A stretch of DNA of 64,000 nucleotides, from positions 186,001 to 250,000 of the forward strand of contig BQMF02000220.1 of the NCBI GenBank assembly GCA_027922465.2, in the 5' to 3' direction. Under the pieces are notes generated by a model. It was not told where the DNA came from, searched no databases, and saw only the letters and a program-made list of their open reading frames with translations. A program made the position numbers and the translations under genes. Source of the stretch: Turritopsis dohrnii (Eukaryota; Cnidaria; Hydrozoa; Anthoathecata; Oceaniidae). Shown piece after piece: positions 12,744-22,744 of the stretch. Position 1 is the stretch's first letter, and each line of letters begins with the position of its first letter.

Positions 12744-13198
12744 ATACCAAAATTATTTCAGTATCTGATCAGATCGAGGCAGCTCAATTTTGCTCGTAGT
12801 AATACGCAATTCAGTGGCTTCGAATAACGATGCAGTTGTAGTAAATACGCTTATTTTGTCTTACCCAACACGTCTTCTGTTTAAAATGCTTATTGGACCA
12901 AGAAGATCAAAGACGTCAGAAAGTTCCCCTGGTTCAAAATCGCACCGTCTAAGAAGAAAAATTCAAAGGAAGTGAATTCGAAGTGAGGGATGTATTTTGA
13001 AACTGGTTAGCTGGTGGGCAGAAAACGGAACTTGCTTTTGGTTCACTCGCATTATGGGAAACATCCCAATACAGGTCTGAAATGAACTTCCTTTAGGTCA
13101 TTCAATTATAAACAAATCAACACGAACAATGTAAACCATGACAACAACTAATATTTACAAAGAAAACCTTTTGTCCTAATATCACGTTGGAATGAAAA

Positions 13199-13208
13199 TT
13201 TATTTATT
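13199..13208 (-). terminator. Likely MUS81 polyadenylation signal
   Basis: Two overlapping AATAAA hexamers on the minus strand (TTTATTTATT on plus), about 200 bases past the MUS81 stop codon. Confidence 0.45.
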
Positions 13209-13328
13209 GCGAAACGTTGTGTTGTTCCGTGACTGCGAACCCAACTAGAAAATCCAACTTCATTTATAAGTGACGAGTTTTGTTTTTTTTTCTTAAAGAT
13301 TTCTGTACAAGAACGTGTGTGCTTAAAA

Positions 13329-13334
13329 AATAAA
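13329..13334 (+). terminator. Likely Ras-like gene polyadenylation signal
   Basis: AATAAA on the plus strand about 590 bases past the stop at 12743; it lies beyond the opposite-strand signal of MUS81. Confidence 0.4.
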
Positions 13335-13406
13335 TTTTTGTCCCTTAATAACTGGGAAAATGATCATCAAGAGATGGGTACAAAGAGATGACACTGTGTT
13401 ACGTCG

Positions 13407-16400
13407 TCATGATGATGTCAGCAATAGATCAACAGCGGCCTCCACGTCATCATTCACTTGGGATAAAATACGTTCAAATTCTGTATCGTGCTTGTGAGGG
13501 AAAATTGATCTAAGTTGGGAAATCTTTTCCTTCGAAATAATGTTTTGTTTCTTGTGTGGATAAGTAAAAGGGCTAACATACAGCATCTGACAATCACTTG
13601 AATCGCTGTCATATTCAGCATCGGTCACAATGCTTATCTCAGGCGGACTGTCGAGGACAGGCGTATGTTCATTTTTAACATCTTCATCTGAAAAACAGAA
13701 TGAACTTGAAGGTTTTTCGTCTACATACTTTGAACAGGTTGGAGTTTCGTATTGGGGGCACGAAATGTTCGCTTCTGACGCGTCCTCCAATGATACTGGT
13801 TTAAATTCTTCTACTGATGATGTATCGTCCTCATGCTCAATTTTGATGACGTTGCAATTTTGGTTTTCGGAATCTTTATTTAACGAATGGTTGAACGGTT
13901 CACATATTTCGTTAAAGTCGCCAACACCCGTTCTAAACAAAATCATGCATATGACCAAAAGACCTCGTATGAGCATGATACGAAAGCACTCCTCCTCATA
14001 CAGACCTCATGTCTAGATCGTTCGTTATCTGAATCAGACTCTCCACCGTTTTTTCAAAATGAGGAGTATGAAGCACGGTGAATTCTGGATCATTCTCCAG
14101 ATCTTGTAACGCAGCCTAGAAATAAAAGCATAATTCATAACCACGATACAATAGCAAGTCTTAAAGTCAGCAAAGGTTCGACACTTAGTCCGACACTTAC
14201 AACAACTTCCACTAATGACGGATTTCCGCATTTTCCAACACATTCATGTCCACAAGAAACAACATATTTTTGAACGTTTCCTTCAATTATGAATATCAGC
14301 TGCACTAATTCTGATGTACTTCCAAATTCATTCCTGAAAGAAAACCCCATGAATATCGACAGTTGAAAATACCATAGGATATTCATGCATGCTACATGGA
14401 GTAATCAGTAAAACCCACAAAGAAGACAGTACTTGCGTTTCTTCATCTTTTCTCTCTGTCGCTTGTACCTCCCATCGCTAATGCTTTCTGCAAAGTCATC
14501 TTTAAAGAAAACACCACATGTCGAACGGAAAATCTTTCAATATTCAAAGTTAAGAAATTTCTACCTGCTCTTTTTCGCTCCACAATCACTGGTAAAAATA
14601 TTTCCTTCCCGTCCCTTAGCCACAGCCAATTATAATCACCAACATTCAATGCCTTCACTTGAACTTTGATTGCTTGTTTGCAAAGCATGTGCTTCATCTA
14701 GAAAATGATTTACATACGGATTTCGAACTTGTATTTTTGGTGTTGAAAGATCTTTCAGTAAAATGAAAACCAAGCGAAATAATATCGCAGCGTGTAAACC
14801 ATACCTTATTAAAGTTATCGCTGTGATCACCACCAAGCTCCCTGTTGTCAATTTGCATCACAATTCTTAAAGATGAAAATCAACATACCAACTAAAGTAC
14901 ACAGTCGAATAAATTTTGAACTCGCCTCTTCGAAGAAATCTACATGGCTGTCCTGACTCACACTTTTCATCATCATCGAGCATAGCGAAAGATCGACTTG
15001 GAAAGATCAAACTGTTCAATTGTAACGTGCTTGAGATTATCGACAAGCGATGATCAAATTTGAAGAGAAGAAGATTGCTCCTTACAGTTTAAACCCTAAA
15101 CACAACCTATCATTTAAACCCTAAACACAACCTATCATTTGAATCCTAAACACAACCTATCATTTGAACCCTAAACACAACCTATCATTTGAAACCTAAA
15201 CACAACCTATCATTTGAATCCTAAACACAACCTATCATTTCAATCCTAAACACAACCTATCATTTGAATCCTAAACACAACCTATCATTTCAATCCTAAA
15301 CACAACCTATCATTTGAATCCTAAACACAGCCTATCATTTGAAACCTAAACACAGCCTATCATTTGAATCCTAAACACAACCTATCATTTGAATCCTAAA
15401 CACAGCCTATCATTTGAAACCTAAACACAGCCTATCATTTGAATCCTAAACACAACCTATCATTTGAATCCTAAACACAACCTATCATTTAAATCCTAAA
15501 CACAACCTATCATTTAAATCCTAAACACAACCTATCATTTAAATCCTAAACACAACCTATCATTTAAATCCTAAACACAGCCTATCATTTAAATCCTAAA
15601 CACAACCTATCATTTGAACCCTAAACATAACCTATCATCGGAATCCTAAACACAACCTATCATTTGAACCCTAAACACAACCTATCATTTGAATTGCGAA
15701 ATAAACGAGGATTCATAGAAAGCATACCCATTACTTCCCCCATCAGCAGTGGTGAAAAAATTCGGAGGCTTTTTGTCTACCATATTACCTGAGGAATAGA
15801 AAAAAAATCACAATTATAAACTAAATGATAGAAAAACACACAAAGGGGGAACAAAACTAGCTTCACAAAAACCTTTCAGTTTTTCAGCAATTTGAAAACC
15901 CATCGGCAGTAGCTGATACACGTCTTCTTTCGCTGATATCAAAGAATAAAAAACATCCATAAAACACTGACATCTAGGCGTCAATATCCATTGCTTGCAG
16001 TTTAATGGAATTTCTTACATCTTGTGCGTTTTTTGACGTAATTTCTAGCTTCTAGTATCTTGATTCTCCACCATGCATTGCATATTACTATAGAATATCA
16101 ACATAATCCTTTGAATAGGTTTTAATAAACATTATGCATATCAAAGCATGTACGAAATTAACAGACCTGGAGCAACTGATGAGGAACAGTCAGAAAACGA
16201 TTCTTCACAAATTTCGCTGGATCGTTCTCGAAGAGCTTCAAAATGGATTAAAGGATTTTCCTCATTTGGACTATAAAAGTAGTTCCACCATAAACACATC
16301 GGCGTAGTTTCAGAAAAAGGTAACTAAAACCACTGCAGATATAGATCATTTCATAACTTTCAAACTGGGGAATTAACATCTTAAAGATTTTAGATAAAAG

Positions 16401-19320
16401 CGAAATTTTAATGTGACAAGCGAAGGGAAGACATGGAATTTAATTAATGTCAAATTGACCCAGACTTGACTTTTAGATTCAAATCATTCACGTTAAATCA
16501 TAGACACTCGAAGACATTGCATTGTGACAAGGAATGAAACATTTTACCAGGTCAAAAGAAGTATTCACTATCAGAAGTACTCATGTCCATCAGCTGGACA
16601 TATGTAAAAACCTTGTCCATGAAATAATCAGAGTGGAGAATATAAAGCAATTTTTCAAATGAAACAACTGACTTGTTGTGTCTTGCCTCTTCTGTCATGT
16701 CATACAGAGTTACAAGCAATGCTGAAGCGCTGCTAGCAAATGTCCCTTTAACAAATAAATAACTTGAATGAAATGCTTAAAATTTCGTGTTTCCAGGAAC
16801 ATTATTTTAAAACAAATCAGTTTTAGTTCTCATAAATTTGAGGTTCATATTACACGTTTTTTTTATAAGAACAACTTTATAAGAACACGAGCCTCAGATT
16901 TGGCCAAAAATTAAGAATAAAATAAGAACAACTTGAGGCTCAAATCAATATTTTCAAAATTAAGAACAGCCTAACCCTGTATTTTCATATAAAATAAGAA
17001 TAATTCATGATGTGAATTCTCACTGGCAAATGGTTTAGAAGTTTGTTTGTTATCACCTTTTATGCTCATATCGGGTCATTTCCGAACAGCAACCGTGCGT
17101 GTTTAAAAACAGTTGATTTTAAAAAGATTTATTTTAATTTTACTGGAAGTTCCATATAAATAAGAACTAAATAAGGCTGAAATCTGAAACTGCGTTCTTA
17201 AAGCTAAGAACAAAATAAGAACAATTCAGGCTGAAAAAGGTTCAAAAAATAAGAACAACCAGCCTCAGCTCAGATTTACTGGCTCTTATATAAAAAAAAG
17301 AACAATATAAGTCTTGTGTGAAAAATATCAATTTTACAAATTCTATAAAAGTACTTTTTGTTTATGTAAATTTATGTTTTGTATAACAAAAGATAAATTT
17401 ACATTGGATAGACCAAGAAACTGTGTCATTATAACCTGGATTTTCTGATATTAAGGAGATAGCTCTCTGTTGTTGAATATTCTCCCTCGAAAGTATTTTA
17501 TGTGTTTTATCTTTGTGTTCCTCAACTATCAAAAGGCAGATGACAAGGCAAAAAGACATTTCTTCATTTTATCAATAGCCTCCTTAACCATAAGGAACTA
17601 TGTAGAGCTGAGGGTTGTACTATGCTGATGTCAGTAGAAATAGGACAGTAGAGAAAAGGTCTGGGAACAAGCAGCTGTTTACTATTAACAATCCGCTCAA
17701 ACAAAGTAAGAAAAAAATGATTGGCTCCCTCTTGGAAATTATCTCAGAAGAAAACTGCTGATTTAACATTTTCTGAACCTTATGGTAGTTCATTATCTTT
17801 AACAATATTTTTAATTTTTTCATGAAAAAAATGTTTTGTTATTATTTGGCAACAAAGCAATTCAAAAACAAAATTGGGAAGTTTTTTTCCAATAGTGAAG
17901 ATCATATCATAAGGAATACAAAACATTCTGAGACAGTATATTAAAATGGGAAGAATGTTGCTTTGTGAAATATTTTAAGTTTTTTATGAATAGAAACAGG
18001 TTTTAATCTGATTCCAAATAAATTCTTGTAAAATTGTTAATATTTTTATTTAATTATTACATTAAATACTCATACATACAAATGGTATAAAATCATTATA
18101 TAATGCATGACCAAGCTACATATGTTTGTGTTGCATTTGTTCATTAGGGTTTGTCATCTTACCTTTCACAGGTGCCAAATTGCTATAACTACTATTAACA
18201 GCAGATTTCAACTTGTCAGCAATAGTACCACCAATCTAAACCAAACAATTAAAAGTTCCTCCAGATGAAAAAGTCTTTTAAAGTATTTGAAAATATTATG
18301 ATTGGTAACTACATAACTACACAATACATACAGCTTCCAAGTGCCATGCTTGTTTTACTGATCTTATTTCTCCATCGTGCAAATCCAAAGAAACTATTGC
18401 TTTAGAAGTCCACTCTGCAGCAGTTTTTAGATAGCCAAACTTCCTCTGATATTTCTCATGTGCAATCAAATATCGAATAAACTTATATTTCTAAACACAA
18501 GTTTCTCATTGTCACAACAGCACATAATATATAATAATGAAGTATAAATAAATAAAAAACAAAGAGTTAAAGATTGTTGTTAATGAATATATATTTGAAA
18601 AAATAATTAAAATTAATTTAAAATACATGTAGGGATTTTAAAATTGTACATTTTTAGCTCTATGCTGGAGCATGGAAAGGTTTGTGACATCAAACAGGCA
18701 CTTTGATTAACTTTCCATTTAGTTATTTTAAGCTCTGCAAGCTCCAATTTGAATAAGAAAGCAATCAATACATGTCTTCATTTCTTACATTCAAATGATG
18801 AATTAAAACTGGAAAGTCTCAAGGTTTCAAAATTGTCTATAATTTGGTAACTTTTGACAAGATGAAAAAACGTTTTGTGATCAGTCAATTCTTTAATATA
18901 TAAATGTCGTAAAACATAACTTTACAGTATATATTATTTTCTAGATTTTGTATTATGCGTCTATTTTGTCTGAAATGATCACTCATTATCATAATGGAAT
19001 TTTTTTTGTCTTCCTTCCCCAAATTTATTGCATGAAAAGGATGACATAATAGTCTAATGCACAATAATCGTTGAAGAGCCACTTGTACACCAGGACAACT
19101 ATAGAAGTACTTTAAGGCGCTGCTAGAATTAAATTATGAAAATATCAAAACTAATTTGGTCATTATAGTATTCCCTACTGCATCAAAAAATGATGTTTTT
19201 TTTTTACCACATGTCACTTTTAGTTTCTTAAATTATTCGGTCTGATTGAAATGAGTCTCAATAACATTGTTATTATCATATACTTACCAAATCAGAATTT
19301 CTTCTTTGCTTTGGCATCAT
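13407..19320 (-). CDS. MUS81: MUS81 crossover-junction endonuclease homologue with a C-terminal CUE-like domain
   Basis: Fourteen exons, all phase-consistent: 19320-19288, 18490-18332, 18235-18163, 16745-16612, 16323-16167, 15932-15873, 15788-15728, 14996-14922, 14865-14805, 14697-14565, 14499-14433, 14333-14201, 14115-14006 and 13932-13407 (1782 nt, 593 aa). MUS81 is the catalytic subunit of the structure-specific nuclease that cuts branched DNA with an EME partner in the nucleus. The N-terminal HhH region is about residues 10-80; a winged-helix region ends near YQLLPMGFQIAEKL. The ERCC4 nuclease domain spans about 250-418, with DNRE (257-260), GD (291-292) and ERKRADD (311-317), matching the family motif GDXnERKX3D, so catalysis should be intact. 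The usual C-terminal (HhH)2 is absent. Residues ~419-550 are an acidic Ser-rich linker, and 552-593 resemble a CUE domain (IFP motif and terminal LLL). The donor after exon 8 is weak (GTTCAA). Confidence 0.88.
15091..15694. repeat. Minisatellite, 25-bp unit, about 24 copies
   Basis: Head-to-tail copies of a 25-base unit whose core is CTAAACACAACCTATCATTT followed by a variable five bases (GAATC, AAACC, GAAAC, AAATC and similar). It occupies most of MUS81 intron 7 (14997-15727). Variants alternate in short blocks (for example three AAATC units in a row near 15480-15600), indicating local duplication of multi-unit segments. The CCCTAAA inside some units is coincidental and not telomeric. Confidence 0.95.
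16853..17320. mobile_element. TIR element of the TACACG...ATAAGAAC family, degraded
   Basis: It starts CACGTTTTTTTTATAAGAAC after a TA and lies in MUS81 intron 3. Internally it repeats TAAGAAC and GAGGCTC words and aligns in inverted orientation with the better-preserved copy at 37807-38270 (shared segments around AGGCTGAAA, TTAAGAACAGCCT and AATTTGAGGCTC). The right end has lost the CGTG terminus, so the end coordinate is approximate. Confidence 0.75.
17321..18162 (-). other. Rest of MUS81 intron 3
   Basis: AT-rich intron sequence between the TIR element and exon 3. Small open frames occur but have no splice support; no repeat was recognised. Confidence 0.5.
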
Positions 19321-19574
19321 ACATTCAAGTGACAAACAAGTTTTTTTAAAATGATCTATTTCCTGGCAAACATAAATGATTATATAAATACATTATCACA
19401 ATCATTATAATTCTCCAAACTATTAATCAGATATATAGAGAGATAATTAAACAAGGTTGATGTGGCAATCATCAGTAATTTTCATTAAAAATTAGATGAG
19501 CGTTCTGTTTTCCCTCAACTACTGAGATATCATCCTGACTAGGCCAATAGACTATTATATTGAGTTACCAATGA

Positions 19575-20960
19575 TGATAAAGAATAGAATAGAAGTTCTT
19601 TATTTCCTTAAAAGGAAAAAACAACAAAAAAACAAAAACAAACAAAACAAAAAACAAACAACAAACAACAAAAAGTGTTAAGGTGTAGTGGTTAATGGAT
19701 TATGGATTTAAGTTTTGATAAGGTAAGGCTAGAAAGGTATGTGGTCAGGGTATTTCGCAGAAGGGAATTCCACTGCTGGATTGAAAGGCGAGTTAACGAG
19801 TTGAGGCCATTATGAAGTTTGTGCAAAGGGTAGTTTGAGAAAGGCCATGGAGCCACCTCTGGTTCCATATGAATGATCAATTTTGTGGAAGTTTAGTGTT
19901 TGAAGAATGTCAACTGGAAGTGAAGAGTTTAAGTTTTGGTGGACAAATAGAAAGTTTAGGATTTCAACTATATCAAGCATTTAAGTATCCCAAGGTTTGA
20001 AACAAATTGGATGGGAAGGAGCTTGAGGTTCACTGAATGTGATCAATCTTAGAGCCATTTTTTTTGAAGAGTAAGAATTTGATGAGTGATAGAGTTGTTA
20101 GACCCCAAATTTGACAAGCATAGCGCATATGGGAAGCAGAGATTGCATGTAAATGTTTACAAGGGACTTCTGAGGAATAAAATGACGAGCTTTCCGCAAT
20201 TCCTTGGCTAATTCTGAAAGATGGGGTTTCCAGTTTAGGTGTTCATCCAAGCGAATATATACCTAGGTATTTCACACTTGTGCTAGGATAGATATGCTTG
20301 CCTAGTAGTTTTAGAAATGGGATTGATCGAAGGGATTTAGAATGTGAACGAAATGATAAATTCGGTTTTACCAGCGTTTAGAGATATCTTGTTTGCAATT
20401 AGCCAACCAGATAGCATTTGGAGATCACAGTTGACTTTTGAACAGAGAGAATCAATTTTTGTGGAAAAATTTAGAAGATGGGTGTCATCAGCAAAATGAA
20501 ACGTTTCCAAATGGCGTTGTGAAAATCATTGATATAAAGCAAGAATAGCAAGGGCCTCAAGACAGAGCCTTGAGGGACTCCGTGCATAACAAGCTTAGAG
20601 CTGGAGTTAGAGTTGCCAACAGATACAAATTGAAAGCGATCTGAGAGGTATGACTCAAACCATTACTTAGCAGGGCCACGGACGCCATAGTGATCGAGTT
20701 TTGAAAGTAGTATTTCATGGTCAACAGTGTCAAAGGCCTTTTGTAAGTCAACAAATACAACACAAGCAAACTCACCTTTGTCAAGTTTTGATCTAATGCA
20801 CTGTATGATATTAATAAGAGCATGTAGTTGAGTGGGATTTACGAAAACCAAATTGTCTAGAAAACATTTAGTTGTGTGTCTTGAGAAAGTTAATGAGGTG
20901 TGAATACATCACTTTTTCAAAGATTTTCTCAAAGATAAATTTCTTGAGCAAAAAATATTC
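19575..20960 (-). mobile_element. Degenerate CR1/jockey-like LINE fragment (reverse transcriptase and 3' end)
   Basis: Minus-strand frames encode recognisable reverse-transcriptase blocks: GFRKSHSTTHALIN, then VFVDLQKAFDTVDHEILLSK (about 20750-20690), and [20 protein letters not shown] in a different frame (about 20585-20520). Several stops and frameshifts follow and the thumb is barely readable. The 3' end lies near 19575-19600, where minus-strand sequence ends in AATAAAGAACTTC and repeated TTCTA. The 5' half, including the endonuclease, is missing. Inactive. Confidence 0.85.
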
Positions 20961-21027
20961 TGTAGGAAAGTAATTTATTGTACTTAATCTCCAAAATCCT
21001 CCAAATAGTCACCCAATTTGGTTTGAA

Positions 21028-21223
21028 GGTATAATATTGATTGCTGAAAGGAATAAATCAACCCAAAGAAATATTATTTCATTGACCATTATGCAACTTA
21101 GAACACCAAAACCAAAAAGGATAAAATCCAAAAAATTTCAGTGGGAAAAATTTTTGCCGAAGCCCTTAATTAGGCTGACAAAATTTCGCCAGTACTTTTT
21201 GCTGAAATTTTTGGTTCTTAATG
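21028..21223. mobile_element. Solo right end of the 5751-6748 type element
   Basis: About 195 bases are clearly homologous to 6535-6748: shared ATATTGATTGCTGAAAGGAA, AGGATAAAATCCAAAAA and the terminus AATTTTTGGTTCTTAATG followed by TA. The copy is more diverged: the TTCGGCGG words are decayed (GCTGAAATTT, TGCCGAAGCCC). The left part is missing. Confidence 0.8.
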
Positions 21224-22744
21224 TATTGAATAGTGACTGTCCAGGGGATTTTGATAACAAACCATAAAACGTTTTTCAAAAAACGTTAAAAACGATAATT
21301 AAACAATGGAAGAAAACGTTAAAAAACGTTAAAAAACGTTTTTTAGTTAAAAAAGATTACTTGTTTTGCCTCCGCGATACAGATAAACTTTGAATAATAA
21401 CTTTTATGCTACCTAGGAAACCTGTTTAAATTTTATTGATACTAACAATAATAATAATAACAAGAATGCCTAAAGTGTGATACGAATTATGTTTCAAAGT
21501 ATTTATGTTTTTTTATTTTTCTGAGACATGCGACCTTCAATCGGAGCTACTCGGAAAAGAAACGGGTTTAATCAGCAGTTTATGAACCCAGCGATTACCG
21601 AAACGGTAAATCTTCTGTTAGTTTTCCGTTCCGCTTCGTTCCACGAGAAGCGTGGTGTTCTGAGAGAGCGTGGTAGTACTGAGAAGATCTTCATATCTGT
21701 AGATATCGTTTTTTAAAAACGTTTTTTGAAAACGTTTAAACGTTTTTGATATGTTTTTTTAAAAATGTTTTTATAAAAAACGTTTTTACATTAATCCATT
21801 TTTTTACAAAAAAACATTTTCAACTTAAACCGCCCAGCGGATTTTGGTATCGTTGCATTTCTCTGCAAACGTAAACAAGTTTTGTTTGAAGAAGTGTCCA
21901 GCGGTTTGTTTATAATCACATTCGTATGCGCCATTTTTGGAAAGTTCGTTATTATTTTAATCTTTACTTAATAATACTTTGATTTTATTTTGATTTTTAA
22001 TGAACAAGGTGCGTTCTTTTGTTTCGATTTATTTTAATGACGTCAATGTTCTTCAAGTGTGTACTTTTTTAAATATGCATTTGCAGGTAACACATGTTAG
22101 TATATTACAATACATTGATTACCTGGTTCTCATTCATTTAAAGATTAAAGAAACAACAGCTGTTTTCAAAGTTTCCACAAATAGAAACCGTCCGCTATAA
22201 TTCTATTGATTCCATAATAGAACAAATTTGATAGAATTGCTATTTTAGTAAATCCTCGGGGAAAAGTTTTATGTTTATTTTCGTAAAGATGTATTTTCAC
22301 TCGGTGAAGGTGAAAGTAGTTGAAAACGGCTAATTTTTATAGAAACAGATCTGGATAAACCTTATTTTCTCTGTTTTGAGAAACATTTCACTTTCACAAA
22401 ATTAAGATGCACTGTTAATCAAATTGCTTGGTAACTTTTTTAGTTATATTTATGGACTTTATTTTGATAACGTTTTCAGGTTCTGGGGCGATTGGCTGTC
22501 ATATGATTTGATTCGCCCAATCAACGGCAGCTATGACTTGCTGAAGTTAAAACCTCCCGAAAATTTCAACTAAAGGCCAATTTCTACTTTATTCAACTCA
22601 ACTCAAATCTAAATCAAAAATTAGTTCGCTTATACGTGCGACGACAGTGAACGATGTGAAAACCGGGCTATAGTTCCGTCTTCCTTGCTAAATAGCAGCC
22701 GAAGCAAGAGCTCTTTAGCTCCTTATTATGAGGCATTGTTTTTA

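Larger units (their letters stand above)
12744..13406. other. Convergent 3' region between the Ras-like gene and MUS81
   Basis: The Ras-like gene stops at 12743 on the plus strand and MUS81 stops at 13407 on the minus strand. The first clear plus-strand AATAAA is at 13329-13334. The clearest minus-strand AATAAA signals are at 13199-13208, read right to left. If both are used, the two transcripts overlap tail to tail by roughly 130 bases. Confidence 0.5.

Noticed and set aside
13630..14081. Plus-strand open frames over MUS81 exons 13-14
   Set aside because: Antisense of well-supported coding exons; no splice signals of their own.
14915..14930. GC-AG intron at the end of MUS81 exon 8 (GAAGAG|GCGAGT)
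   Set aside because: The phase would not fit the next exon; the GT donor seven bases further gives the conserved protein join.
15094..15680. CCCTAAA motifs suggesting interstitial telomeric repeats
   Set aside because: The 25-bp unit is not a telomeric heptamer array; CCCTAAA occurs once per some units by chance.
15091..15694. CRISPR-like array of regular repeats
   Set aside because: Head-to-tail tandem units with no unique spacers, in a eukaryotic intron.
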